A stretch of DNA of 64,000 nucleotides, from the NCBI GenBank assembly GCA_022711465.1, contig JAKLEZ010000003.1, positions 124,001 through 188,000 of the forward strand, in the 5' to 3' direction. The translations under genes were made by a program, and so were the position numbers. Below are positions 1-11,204 of this stretch, piece after piece (the stretch's first letter is position 1; each line of letters opens with the position of its first letter). The notes beneath the pieces were generated by a model. The model saw only the letters and a program-made list of their open reading frames with translations. It ran no database searches and had not been told where the DNA came from. The stretch comes from Planctomycetota bacterium (lineage in GTDB: Bacteria; Planctomycetota; Phycisphaerae; UBA1845; PWPN01).

Positions 1-1
1 C

Positions 2-565
2 ACCGCGAATGCCCACGCGGCCGGCGTCGAGGAGCTGTACGGCGTTAGGATCGCCTTCTACAACTGCGACGTGCAGCTCAAGGCGTACTACACGGACAGC
101 GCCAGGATCCTGGCCAGCAAGGGCATCCCGGTGACCCGCGGCGGGGCCCAGGGTCACAAAGAGTTCAGCCCCCAGGCCGGCAAGATGGCCCTCAACTTCG
201 CTGGACAGACGGTGGTCAACGACCTCTATGCCCAGGTCATGGAGCAGTGGGCGACCCAGATCACCGGGGGCGGCGAGTTGATCTTCGAGATCGCGGGAGC
301 CGACTTCAAGGTCGCCAACGGCCTGAGGAAAGCCCTCGCCGAGCTGAAGGGCGTCAACAGCGTGAACATGAAGCTCACCAAGGGGATTGCTTCGTTCCAC
401 ATCAACGCCAGGATGTCCGCCCAGGACCTGGCCGAGAGACTCACCGAAGGCGAGTTTGATCGATTGATCGAGATCCTGGACCTCAAGCTCAACCGGATTC
501 AAGGCAAGGTGAGGGGCGAAGCCACAGGCGGCAGCGAGAACAAGGGCGAAGTCAAGGAACAGTGA
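2..565 (+). CDS. C-terminal part of an unidentified protein (cut by left edge)
   Basis: The reading frame is open from the first bases, so the gene begins outside the window; about 187 residues are visible. An internal GTG at 71 could serve as a start, but coding continues upstream of it without a stop. The visible part reads as a soluble alpha/beta protein: a beta-strand-rich stretch (GGGELIFEIAG), an amphipathic helix with a KALAEL run, then strands (VNSVNMKLTKGIASFHI) and a polar Glu/Lys-rich tail. The pattern faintly recalls FlgT/CsgG-like or DUF6175-type domains, but I cannot assign it. The stop lies 11 bases before the hisA ATG, so the two genes are probably co-transcribed. Function unknown. 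Confidence 0.6.
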   Translation, partial: TANAHAAGVEELYGVRIAFYNCDVQLKAYYTDSARILASKGIPVTRGGAQGHKEFSPQAGKMALNFAGQTVVNDLYAQVMEQWATQITGGGELIFEIAGADFKVANGLRKALAELKGVNSVNMKLTKGIASFHINARMSAQDLAERLTEGEFDRLIEILDLKLNRIQGKVRGEATGGSENKGEVKEQ

Positions 566-576
566 AGGAGCCGCGA

Positions 577-1299
577 ATGGACATCCTGCCGGCCATCGAT
601 CTGCGGGAAGGCAAATGTGTTCGTCTGCTGCAAGGAGACTACGCCCAGCAGATCGACTATGCCGATGACCCCGTGGCCGTGGCCAAGACCTTCGAGCAAG
701 CCGGGGCCCGGTGGCTGCATGTCGTCGACCTGGACGGTGCCCGTGAAGGGCGGTTATGCAACCTGCCCGTCATCGAGCGGATGATGCGGGAAACTGCGCT
801 CAAGTTGGAAGTGGGCGGCGGTCTGCGCGAGGTCGAGGTGATCGAGTCGCTGTTGGCCAGCGGAGCTGCCCGTTGCGTGGTTGGCACCAAGGCCCTGGAG
901 GACTGGCCCTGGTTCGATGCCCTGGTCCACCGCCCGAGCTGCGCCGGGCACATCGCCCTGGGGCTTGACGCCCGCGAGAACCGCCTGGCGGTGCACGGCT
1001 GGACGAAGGAGCTCCGGGCGACCGCCCTTCAGGTGGCCGAGCGGGTCATGGAGTGGCCGCTGGCGGCGATCATCTACACGGATATCGGCCGCGACGGTAT
1101 GCTCCTCGGCCCGAACATCGAAGCCACCAAGATACTGGCCGGATACTCCAAAATACCTGTCATCGCCTCAGGCGGCGTGACCGACCTGAACGACGTTCGC
1201 CGCCTGGCCAGCCTGCCTCTCCTGGGCATCATCATCGGTCGGGCGATCTACGAGAGGCAGATCAACCTGGCCGAAGCCATCGGCGTCGTACGCGGGTAA
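577..1299 (+). CDS. hisA: HisA, phosphoribosylformimino-5-aminoimidazole carboxamide ribotide isomerase
   Basis: This cytoplasmic enzyme catalyses the fourth step of histidine biosynthesis, the Amadori isomerisation of ProFAR to PRFAR. The product is 240 residues, the usual HisA length, and is a (beta/alpha)8 barrel opening with PAIDLREGKCVRL. The two family catalytic aspartates are present: Asp8 in that motif and Asp131 in GLDARENRLAVHGW. Phosphate-binding loops are seen at DIGRDGM and IASGGV near the C-terminus. The ATG at 577 is preferred over the in-frame GTG at 562 because AAGGAG lies at 565-570. It directly follows the edge gene and no other his gene is in view. Confidence 0.95.
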   Translation: MDILPAIDLREGKCVRLLQGDYAQQIDYADDPVAVAKTFEQAGARWLHVVDLDGAREGRLCNLPVIERMMRETALKLEVGGGLREVEVIESLLASGAARCVVGTKALEDWPWFDALVHRPSCAGHIALGLDARENRLAVHGWTKELRATALQVAERVMEWPLAAIIYTDIGRDGMLLGPNIEATKILAGYSKIPVIASGGVTDLNDVRRLASLPLLGIIIGRAIYERQINLAEAIGVVRG

Positions 1300-1509
1300 G
1301 GGGCCGGCATCGGCCCTCGCCCATCCCGGGCCGATCACCTCCCCTCCCTTCGCCACCCGCCCCCTGCCGGTCCAAGCCGCATCGTCCTTCGCTGCCCGGC
1401 GCAGCGGTGGGCCAGGCGGGAGGCATACCCGGCGGTCATCGATATCGGCGCGAAACCCATGGACCTGGGCCGCGCCCCTCCTTGCCCGCAGCCGCCAAGC
1501 GGCCCCTGC

Positions 1510-3651
1510 TCAGGGTTCCCCAGTGGCCGCCATCACCGCCTCCCACAACCCCCGCCCGCCGGCGGCGTTGGTCATGATAACCAGACCCGAACCGCGTTGC
1601 CGGTCGAACTCGCAGTAGCAGCGGAAGCCGGTGCCGTTCGAGCCGCCGTGATGGATGCGATCTCCGGACTCGGTGGCATCCATCGCCCAGCCCAGGCCCC
1701 AGTAGAGGTCCTTCGAAAGCCGCTTGCCCGATCGAACGATCGACTCGCGACCTTCGGCCCGTGTGGTCCGGGTGAGCATGGCCTTGATCGACGCCTCGCT
1801 CAGCGAGTGGGGCGCGGATCGGTCCTGCCGGATCATCTCGATCAAGAAAACGGCGTATTCGGCCGGTGTGCAGTAGAGCGAGAAGGCCGAGTTGGGCTCG
1901 CGGTACAATGGGCGCTTGGGTCGGACCTTGCCCTGCTCGTCGTGACCCGCGGCCGCGAGCTGGTCAAATCGGTCTTGCCATGTGTAGCTGCTGGTCGTGA
2001 TCCCGAGCGGATCGAAGAGTGTTCGCCGGAGATACGGTTCCATCGGCTCGCCGGTGATGCGCTCGATAACCCGCTGAAGGTACAGGAACCCCTCGCCCGA
2101 GTAGGTGAACTTCGTGCCCGGATCGTGCACCAGGGTCAACGGTCCCCCGGCGGCCAGGCCACCCTTCCGCCAGTTGGGCAGGCCGGTCCTGTGTGAGAGC
2201 ACCATCCGCGCGGTGATCAGTCGGTGCCGGGGTTCGTCGGGCAGATACGGCTTGTCAAGGTACTCCACGAGCGGTCGGTCCAGGTCCAGTCTGCCTTGCT
2301 CGACAAGCTTCAGCGCTGCGTAGGCAAAGGGCAGCTTGCTCATGGAAGCGGCCTCGAAAACGGTCTGGCCATCCACGGGCCTGGGCTTGTCCGCGCTGCA
2401 CACGCCGTATTGCCGCTCCCAGGAAATCCTCCCCTTCTCGATCCCCACAATCGACACGCCGGGAACCTCGTGCTTGGTCATCAGGCCGGGCACCAGCCCA
2501 TCCAGCCGTTCGGGGAGCCACGCCTCAGGGCCCGCCGGCCGGCTCGCGCTCGCTTGCATCTGGCACGCGGGCATGGCTTCGATCAGTCGCCGCACCAGCC
2601 CGCCGAACTGGGGACGACTGACCCGCCGACCGTTCTTGACGTCGGTGTCCACGCGATGGACGATCACCAGATCCCAGGCCGGAACGACGAGGATGTAGTG
2701 TCCGCCGGCGCCGCGAGCCGAGTAGCTCCCCTTGGGCAGATCCACGCTCTCCAGGTGCTGGCCGTGCAGTTCGGTCCACCACATGTACCCGTAGCCGCCG
2801 CGAACTTCGCCCTTGCCGTCGGTGACTGCCGAATACGTGCGGAGGCTCTCCGCGACCCAGTCGGCGGGGATGATCTGGCGTCCATGCCACTTGCCGCCAC
2901 GGAGAAACAGCAAGCCGAACCGGGCCAGATCGCGGGCGGTCATCCGGAACGGATACGCCGGATGCAGCGAGGAGACACCGGGCTCGTCCACGGCGTCCTC
3001 GGGGCGCAGATCCTCCATCTCCAGCGGCTCGGCAATCAGACGCCGGAAGTCGTCGCCGACACTGGATCCAGTGGCGCGCCGGTAGATCGTCCCGAGGACG
3101 TTGAAGTCCCAGTTGTTGTAGTACCAAAACGTGCCAGGGGCGTGACTGCCGCGCGCCGGCCGGGCGGCCTTCATGCTTTCCGTCTCGTAGTTGGCGGAGT
3201 GATAGACGCCGGACCTCGCTCGAAGCAGATCGGAGATGGTGGCCTGCTTCTCGACCGCGGTCAGGCGCGGCTCGCTGTCGTCGATGCCGAGTTCCGCCAT
3301 CGTCTCGCCGAGACAGACCTTGCCCGCACGAACCTGAATGCCGTACAGGGCGCTGAGCAGGCTCTTGCGCATGGAATGAATGTTGTAGCGTTTCTCGGTC
3401 TCACCCCATTCATAGACCACGCGTCCGCGCTGCACGATCACCACCGCCGCCGACCCGATCGAGTCGGCATGCTCCCGGGCGCTCTGCAGGACGGTGGGTG
3501 ACCAGCCATACTGTTCCGGCGGACCGGGCTTCTCCCAGTGCCGGCCGGGGTAACGATCTACGTCCCGGGTCACGGTGGGCGGCTTGGGGCCGCAGCCTGA
3601 GCCGATGACCGAAAGAAGCGTTGCGGCGATGACGATGCAGATCATCCTCAT
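1510..3651 (-). CDS. Lipoprotein with two tandem serine-hydrolase (beta-lactamase class C-like) domains
   Basis: The 713-residue protein starts at the ATG at 3651, with a purine-rich AAAGGGA upstream, and carries a lipoprotein-type signal peptide whose candidate lipidated residue is Cys20 (IGSGC). Two copies of the class C beta-lactamase / DD-peptidase fold follow. Domain 1 (about 45-370) has an S-x-x-K motif, Ser93-Met-Arg-Lys96, and a Tyr-x-Asn-like YNNWDFN. Domain 2 (about 380-710) has Ser436-Met-Ser-Lys439, a YSGEGF motif and an HHGGSNG motif matching the third family box. Family members cleave esters, beta-lactams or D-amino-acid peptides, so the substrate cannot be read from sequence. 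The two-domain arrangement is unusual, and the domains are diverged rather than a recent duplication. Confidence 0.85.
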   Translation of the reverse strand: MRMICIVIAATLLSVIGSGCGPKPPTVTRDVDRYPGRHWEKPGPPEQYGWSPTVLQSAREHADSIGSAAVVIVQRGRVVYEWGETEKRYNIHSMRKSLLSALYGIQVRAGKVCLGETMAELGIDDSEPRLTAVEKQATISDLLRARSGVYHSANYETESMKAARPARGSHAPGTFWYYNNWDFNVLGTIYRRATGSSVGDDFRRLIAEPLEMEDLRPEDAVDEPGVSSLHPAYPFRMTARDLARFGLLFLRGGKWHGRQIIPADWVAESLRTYSAVTDGKGEVRGGYGYMWWTELHGQHLESVDLPKGSYSARGAGGHYILVVPAWDLVIVHRVDTDVKNGRRVSRPQFGGLVRRLIEAMPACQMQASASRPAGPEAWLPERLDGLVPGLMTKHEVPGVSIVGIEKGRISWERQYGVCSADKPRPVDGQTVFEAASMSKLPFAYAALKLVEQGRLDLDRPLVEYLDKPYLPDEPRHRLITARMVLSHRTGLPNWRKGGLAAGGPLTLVHDPGTKFTYSGEGFLYLQRVIERITGEPMEPYLRRTLFDPLGITTSSYTWQDRFDQLAAAGHDEQGKVRPKRPLYREPNSAFSLYCTPAEYAVFLIEMIRQDRSAPHSLSEASIKAMLTRTTRAEGRESIVRSGKRLSKDLYWGLGWAMDATESGDRIHHGGSNGTGFRCYCEFDRQRGSGLVIMTNAAGGRGLWEAVMAATGEP

Positions 3652-3988
3652 GGTGCAGAGTCCCTTTCCACTATCCCCCGTCCGCCAAGGTATACCCGGC
3701 ACCGCGATTCCGCAAAGGCCCCGCTGGGCAACAGAACCGTCGTGGGCCCGGGCCGATGGCCGTCAGCCCAACACCACCGACTACCGGCCCGTCTCACCAG
3801 CGGCATCATACGCGGTCCCGCAATCGCCGAGTCGTCGCGATAGCCCGAGCGGCAAGGACCGACTCGCCGGCCACAGTCCCTCCCGGCATGGTCGCTGGAC
3901 CTGCGGTATTGCCCCCGCGCAAGATCGGTTATGATGCTGGGCCTGGCCGCGGGCGGTGTGGGCCCCTGGTTTGGATCGGGAGACGACC

Positions 3989-5110
3989 ATGAACATCACC
4001 ATGCGGGTTGTCCTATCGGTCAGCGTGATCCTGGCGTTTCTGATCGGCTGTGATCGAGCCAGCGAGCCCGGCAAACCGGTTCCGACGACCCAGCCAGCGG
4101 CGATGGGCCGCGATGCGGCCAGGCCTGCCGGCAAGCAGGTCAACGTCTACATGTACTCGGAGTACATCGACCCCCAGATCCTGAAGTCCTTCGAAGAGGA
4201 GAGCGGGCTCAGAGTCCTTTTGGATGTCTACGAGTCAACCGAGGAGATGCAGGCCAAGCTCCAGCAAGCCGGCGGGGATCGCCAATATGACGTCGTGGTC
4301 GTCTCGGACCACGCGATTCCGGTGCTGGCCAAGCTCGAGCTGATCCAGCCGCTGCCGGCAGACAAGATCCCCAATCGGGTCAACGTGGTGGAGCGCTTTC
4401 AGAACCCCTCGTACGACCCGGGCAGCAAGTACAGCCTGCCCTATCAGTGGGGCACGATGGGCCTGATCTACCGGAAGGACAAGGCGCCTCAGCTTGACCC
4501 GAGTTGGGCGGTCTTGTTCGAGACCGATAAGCAGCCCGGCCCGTTCGTGCTCATCGATTCGGTCCGCGACATGATCGCAGCCGCCCTGAAGTATCAGGGC
4601 CACTCGATCAACACCCGCAATCCTGAGCAGCTCAAGGCGGCCGGTGAGCTGATCCTCAAAGCCAAGAAGAGCCCCAAGATGGTGGCTTTTGAGGGCGGTG
4701 TCGGGGGCAAGAACAAGGTCGCATCCGGCGATGCGACCCTGGCCATCGTCTACAACGGCGATGCCATCCGGGCTCTGGACGAGGATCCCAATCTGGATTT
4801 CGTGGTTCCCAGAGAAGGAACACTGATCTGGGTCGACGCGATGACCGTCCCGGCTCACGCCCCGAACCTGGAGGGAGCCTGCAAGTTCATCAACTACATC
4901 CTGGACGCCAAGATCGGCGCCCAGCTCTCGAACTTCAACCGGTACGCGACGCCTAACGCCAAGTCGCTGCCGATGATCGAAGCCAAGGATCGCGAGAATC
5001 CTCGCATCTACCCATCCGAGGAGCGCATGGCGAAGATGGAGTATCTGGAGGATCTAGGGGGAGATACCCAGCTCTATGACGAGATCTGGACGGCCGTCAA
5101 GTCGCGGTGA
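3989..5110 (+). CDS. PotD/PotF-like extracellular polyamine-type substrate-binding lipoprotein
   Basis: The 373-residue protein is an ABC-transporter substrate-binding protein of the spermidine/putrescine class. The ATG at 3989 follows GGGAG at 3978-3982 and opens a lipoprotein signal peptide with lipobox LIGC (Cys21). A Thr/Pro/Ala-rich linker to about residue 47 precedes the mature domain, which begins VNVYMYSEYIDPQIL as in PotD/PotF, continues with YDVVVVSDHAIPVL and SLPYQWGTMGLIYRKD, and ends in a hinge and C-terminal lobe. No permease or ATPase gene (PotA/B/C) is next to it, which is odd because the binding protein is usually the last gene of such an operon. Polyamine binding is inferred from family likeness. 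Confidence 0.85.
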   Translation: MNITMRVVLSVSVILAFLIGCDRASEPGKPVPTTQPAAMGRDAARPAGKQVNVYMYSEYIDPQILKSFEEESGLRVLLDVYESTEEMQAKLQQAGGDRQYDVVVVSDHAIPVLAKLELIQPLPADKIPNRVNVVERFQNPSYDPGSKYSLPYQWGTMGLIYRKDKAPQLDPSWAVLFETDKQPGPFVLIDSVRDMIAAALKYQGHSINTRNPEQLKAAGELILKAKKSPKMVAFEGGVGGKNKVASGDATLAIVYNGDAIRALDEDPNLDFVVPREGTLIWVDAMTVPAHAPNLEGACKFINYILDAKIGAQLSNFNRYATPNAKSLPMIEAKDRENPRIYPSEERMAKMEYLEDLGGDTQLYDEIWTAVKSR

Positions 5111-5220
5111 CGGCCGGATCGGCAAGCAAGGATCGCCTGCCCCCGGACGACACGGGCGGGGTTTCCTCCGCGGACGCTTCGGGATGGGATGCGGCCCTTT
5201 CGCGGACAGGAGTGAGGTCA

Positions 5221-6630
5221 ATGAGAGCCTGGTTGCGGTTCTTCGGTGCGACGCGGGAAGTCACCGGCTCGATGCACCTGATTGAAGCGAATGGGCACAC
5301 GATCGCGATGGACTGCGGGCTCCATCAGGGCCGGCGGGCGGAGTCAAACGAGAAAAACCGCTCTTTCCCGTGTGCGCCCGACAAGATCAGCGCGGTCCTC
5401 CTGTCCCACGCCCACATCGACCACTGTGGCAAACTCCCCCGCCTCGTTCGCGAGGGCTTCAACGGGCCCATCTACGTGACGCCTCCAACGCGCGATCTGA
5501 CTGAAATCCTGCTCTACGACTCCGCTCACATCCAACAGGAAGATACCGCCTACTGGAACAAGAAGCGGGTCAAGCACGGCGATGCTCCGATCGAGCCGCT
5601 GTACACCTCCCTGGATGTCGAACAGACCGTGGCCCTGATGCAGCCCCGCCCACTGGGTGAGCCCTTCGAGGTCGTGCGGGGTGTCCGAGCTTCGTTTCAC
5701 GAGGCCGGACACATGTTGGGCTCAGCCTGCATCCACACCCGGGTATCCAACGGCAGCCGCAATCCGATCACCGTGACCTACACCGGCGATCTGGGGCGGC
5801 CGGGCATGGCCATCCTCGAGGATCCTGCCCCCTTGCCACTTTGTGATTACCTGATCTGCGAGAGCACCTACGGCGGCCGCGAGAGCGACGACCCCGAGCC
5901 GATGCCCGACAAACTCGCCCGAATTATCAACGAAACCATCGAGCACGGCGGCAAGGTGATCATCCCGGCCTTCGCCGTCGGGCGAACTCAGGTCATCGTC
6001 TATCACCTCCATCAGCTGTTCCACCGCGGCAAGATCAGCCGGCACGTGCCCATCATCGTGGACAGCCCGCTGGCGGTACGGGCCACGGAGATCTTCAAGA
6101 AGCACCCAGAGGCATTCGACAAAGAGGCGACCGAGTTCAACCACGCGACGGGCTCCATCTTCGATTGCTCGACCTGCGAGTACGTGGAGAACGTGGAACG
6201 GAGCAAGGCCCTCCACGACCGCCCCGGCCCGATGATCATCATCTCCGCCAGCGGGATGTGCGAAGTCGGCCGCATACTCCACCACCTCAAGAACAACATC
6301 GAAGACCCAAAGAACACCATCCTCATTGTCGGATACCAGGCCGAGAACACCCTCGGCCGCAGACTGGTGGACAAGGCGAAGCACGTGCGGATCTTCGGCG
6401 AAATGTACCAGGTGCGGGCGCGAGTGAAGACCTTCAACGGCTTCAGCTCCCATGCCGATGCCGAGGAACTGCTGGCTATGACCCTCCCCCTCGCGAAACA
6501 GGCCCGGAAGATCTTCCTCGTCCACGGTGAGATCGCCCAGTCCCAGACGCTGGCCGGTACCATGCGCGAGCGCGGCTTCAAGGAGGTCGTGATTCCACAG
6601 CGCGATCAGAGCTTCGAGATCTACTCGTAA
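5221..6630 (+). CDS. Beta-CASP metallo-beta-lactamase RNase (CPSF/Ysh1-like)
   Basis: The 469-residue enzyme belongs to the RNA-processing metallo-beta-lactamase family with a beta-CASP domain. The zinc-binding motif SHAHIDHCG (H-x-H-x-D-H) lies near residue 65, GHMLGSA and TYTGDLGR supply later ligands, and the C-terminal part has the beta-CASP SGMCEVGRI, GFSSHADAEEL and LVHGE boxes. Family members are endo- or 5'-exoribonucleases; this one is closest in layout to the archaeal/bacterial CPSF-like group rather than RNase J. The ATG at 5221 has AGGAG at 5208-5212. It follows the binding-protein gene after 110 bases and may share its transcript. Confidence 0.9.
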   Translation: MRAWLRFFGATREVTGSMHLIEANGHTIAMDCGLHQGRRAESNEKNRSFPCAPDKISAVLLSHAHIDHCGKLPRLVREGFNGPIYVTPPTRDLTEILLYDSAHIQQEDTAYWNKKRVKHGDAPIEPLYTSLDVEQTVALMQPRPLGEPFEVVRGVRASFHEAGHMLGSACIHTRVSNGSRNPITVTYTGDLGRPGMAILEDPAPLPLCDYLICESTYGGRESDDPEPMPDKLARIINETIEHGGKVIIPAFAVGRTQVIVYHLHQLFHRGKISRHVPIIVDSPLAVRATEIFKKHPEAFDKEATEFNHATGSIFDCSTCEYVENVERSKALHDRPGPMIIISASGMCEVGRILHHLKNNIEDPKNTILIVGYQAENTLGRRLVDKAKHVRIFGEMYQVRARVKTFNGFSSHADAEELLAMTLPLAKQARKIFLVHGEIAQSQTLAGTMRERGFKEVVIPQRDQSFEIYS

Positions 6631-6978
6631 CGCCGCCCCCCCCGCCCATCCACACAGCGGCCGATGCACCATGGCCAGGCTGATCCTCTGCCATTCCGCC
6701 GGGCAGGAGTCGGAAGCACAACCAGGATTCCAGGCAGGGTATGGGCTCGGAAAACCGCCGTGGAGAACCCCGGGCGCGTACCGATCATCCGATAACCACG
6801 GGCAGCACCTGCCCCCCACTGAAGGGGTATCCACCCGCCAAACAGAAGTGGAGTCGCCCGCTGCGCCGGCCGAAACCATCCAGGGGACGAACACGGGGTC
6901 GGGCGGACCAACAGACGCCGCGGCATCGGTCAGTCGGAGGCGTAGTGACTCAGTCAGAAGAGTTACGAGAACCGGCAG
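6631..6978. other. Intergenic stretch, no gene seen
   Basis: These 348 bases separate the RNase gene from the histidine kinase. Open frames here lack a plausible start context and have low-complexity, Ser/Pro/Arg-rich translations typical of non-coding GC-rich DNA. A C-run follows the RNase stop. I see no convincing terminator, promoter or RNA gene. Confidence 0.5.
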
Positions 6979-9072
<2,094 letters not shown>

Positions 9073-9174
9073 TCGAGCCGGGCCATCAAGGGCCACGCTG
9101 ATCATCCGGCTGGAAGTGAGCATGGACTGAGAAGGTCGATCGGCCGGAGATCCGACCTCACAAGAGGACATACT

Positions 9175-9975
9175 ATGGACTTCGGCCTGTACGATAAGGC
9201 GGCAATCGTGTTTGGCGGAGCCAACGGGATCGGGGCGGCCATCGTTCAGTCGCTCCACACCGAAGGGGCCGGCGTTGCCATCGCCGATCTGAACAAGGAA
9301 CGCTCCGATTCCCTGGCCAAGAGCATGGGCCCCCTGGTCGTCTCGATCCCCTGCGATGTGTCCAACAAGGGCGAGATCGTGGCAGCCGTCGAATCGGCGG
9401 CTAAGCAGTTCGGCGGACTGCACATCCTGGTGCTTTCCGTGGGTCTGACCTTGCCCGACCGCCTGGAAGACATCGCCGACGCGGACATCGAGCGGACTTT
9501 CACGGTCAACATGCGAAGCCACATCTGGGCCGCTCAGGCGGCGTTACCCAAGATGCGCGAGGCGGGTTACGGGCGAATCGTACTCATCGGGTCTGGCAGC
9601 GGCATCAAGGGATCCGGCGGCCTCATGCTGTACTCGGCCAGCAAGTTCTTCCTCCGGGGATTGACCCAAGCGATGGGCATCGAGCTGGGGCCGACAGGTG
9701 TCACCGCGAACATCGTCTGCCCAAGCGATGTCTATCCGGAAGGCGATCGCCCGGCCGGCAGTTGGACCAACGAGAAGCTGATCCGTACGAGCTGTCGAAA
9801 GGAAAACGCCGTGGATCTCGATGGCGTGCGCGAGGCGCGGATCGCCCGTACGCCGCTGCAGCGGAGCTGCTCGGCCCAGGATGTGGCTAACGTGGTCACC
9901 TTCCTGTGCTCCTCCCAGGCGAGCTTCATCACCGCCCAGACCATCGCGGTCAACGGCGGTCTGCTGCCGACCTGA
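9175..9975 (+). CDS. Short-chain dehydrogenase/reductase (SDR)
   Basis: The 266-residue classical-SDR protein has the Rossmann glycine motif GGANGIG near residue 14, a conserved Asp in CDVS, a catalytic Ser in GSGSG, and YSASK supplying the Tyr and Lys. The usual NNAG structural motif after strand 4 reads LSVG instead, a noticeable departure. Asp in ADLN after strand 2 suggests NAD(H) preference. The ATG at 9175 is preceded by AAGAGGA. It opens a three-gene same-strand set with an aldolase-like protein and a zinc dehydrogenase, which suggests oxidation or reduction of a sugar, polyol or sugar phosphate; the substrate is unknown. Confidence 0.9.
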   Translation: MDFGLYDKAAIVFGGANGIGAAIVQSLHTEGAGVAIADLNKERSDSLAKSMGPLVVSIPCDVSNKGEIVAAVESAAKQFGGLHILVLSVGLTLPDRLEDIADADIERTFTVNMRSHIWAAQAALPKMREAGYGRIVLIGSGSGIKGSGGLMLYSASKFFLRGLTQAMGIELGPTGVTANIVCPSDVYPEGDRPAGSWTNEKLIRTSCRKENAVDLDGVREARIARTPLQRSCSAQDVANVVTFLCSSQASFITAQTIAVNGGLLPT

Positions 9976-10104
9976 GGCGCGGCCTCGGCAGAGTTGAAGC
10001 CGGCGCCGCCGGCGGCTCCACCTCGGACCAGCGCCTTGCGGACGGGGAAGCCGGCACGCCCCTGGAGCCACCCATCCCCCTCGGAGGGGGTGAAAGGACT
10101 TTTC

Positions 10105-11130
10105 ATGAAGATCATCACCGATCGCCAGGCCGTGATGGACGTCTTCGAGCGGACACGCAAGGCCGGCGCCGCCCTCTTTGCCCCCAACGCCGAATTGCCC
10201 GCGGAGATCGAAGGCCTGTGCATGGGAGCCCAGCGGTACGCGGACGATCACCGAATCAAGGACCTGCCGCTCGGCATCGGCATGACCGGCAACTACGCGG
10301 ATAATCCGCAGTTCCGCAAGATGTCCACCCCGTGCAAGACTGCCGAGGACATCAGCGGTTTCGAGGGTGGCGATGTACTCCAGGGCTGCGAGATCTGGCT
10401 TCGGCACCTGGCCTGCTACCAGGATCTGCTCGGCTACTTCCCGGCGGTGCGGATGCTGCCATTCATCGACCACGGCTGGGCCCCGGACCCGGAAGACCAG
10501 CGCCTGCTGTTCAACGACGACGTCGTCGAGCGGATGGCCGTCATCATGTACGACGCCAGCAAACTGGACTGGGACGAGAACATCGCCTTGACCCGCAAGT
10601 ACGTGGAACGTTACGGGAAACGGGTGGTGGTCGAGGCCGCCTGCGACAAGATCTACGACCCCAAGGACATCGCCAGGCTCAAACTCAGTCGCGAGGATCA
10701 GCTCTCCCAGCCGGACCGGGTCGAGCAGTTCGTCCGCCGGACGGGTGTGGACCTCATTGTACCCAACCTAGGCACCGAGCACCGCAGCGTCGGCGTTGGC
10801 CGGGCGGAGCGCCGCTATGAGCGCGAGCTGGCCCGCCAGATCCGCGACCGCGTCGGCACCATCCAATCGCTGCACGGCTCGAGTTGCCTGGGCGGCAAGG
10901 TCGGCTCCACTCCGGAGGACGGGATCGTCAAGGTCAACTTCTACACCGCCATGGCCGTCGACGCGGGCAACAGGATCTGCAACCTGATGCATACCCACGC
11001 GGACAAGGTACTCAAGGACCGGAATCTCTGGATCAACAGCGCCTCGTACTTCCACGACATTCGACGCCGGCACGTGGCCGACGTGTGCTACGAGATGCTG
11101 CACACTCTGGGCTACGGCAAACTGACCTGA
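10105..11130 (+). CDS. Class II fructose/tagatose-bisphosphate aldolase-like protein
   Basis: The 341-residue protein follows the class II aldolase pattern in order: PFIDHGW (first zinc His), VIMYDAS, VEAACDK, VPNLGTEHRS (second zinc His, normally GTSHG), LHGSSCLGG (third His and phosphate loop, normally LHGGSG) and VKVNFYTAM (normally INIDT). All three zinc histidines appear conserved, while the surrounding boxes deviate, so the substrate may differ from fructose bisphosphate. The ATG at 10105 follows GAAAGGA at 10091-10097; an in-frame ATG at 9994 lacks a ribosome site. It is the middle gene of the SDR-aldolase-dehydrogenase cassette, implying C-C cleavage of an oxidised sugar phosphate. 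Confidence 0.8.
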   Translation: MKIITDRQAVMDVFERTRKAGAALFAPNAELPAEIEGLCMGAQRYADDHRIKDLPLGIGMTGNYADNPQFRKMSTPCKTAEDISGFEGGDVLQGCEIWLRHLACYQDLLGYFPAVRMLPFIDHGWAPDPEDQRLLFNDDVVERMAVIMYDASKLDWDENIALTRKYVERYGKRVVVEAACDKIYDPKDIARLKLSREDQLSQPDRVEQFVRRTGVDLIVPNLGTEHRSVGVGRAERRYERELARQIRDRVGTIQSLHGSSCLGGKVGSTPEDGIVKVNFYTAMAVDAGNRICNLMHTHADKVLKDRNLWINSASYFHDIRRRHVADVCYEMLHTLGYGKLT

Positions 11131-11204
11131 ACCCCGCTCCGCAGGCCCACCGCCCGTGCGACATGCACCAACCGGGGCCTGGAAGGAGACGATCGAGGAC
11201 ACCG

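Noticed and set aside
2224..3501. 425-residue open frame opposite the serine-hydrolase gene
   Set aside because: It mirrors the coding strand of a well-supported protein; its translation is His/Pro/Arg-rich with no motif, as expected from GC-rich third positions.
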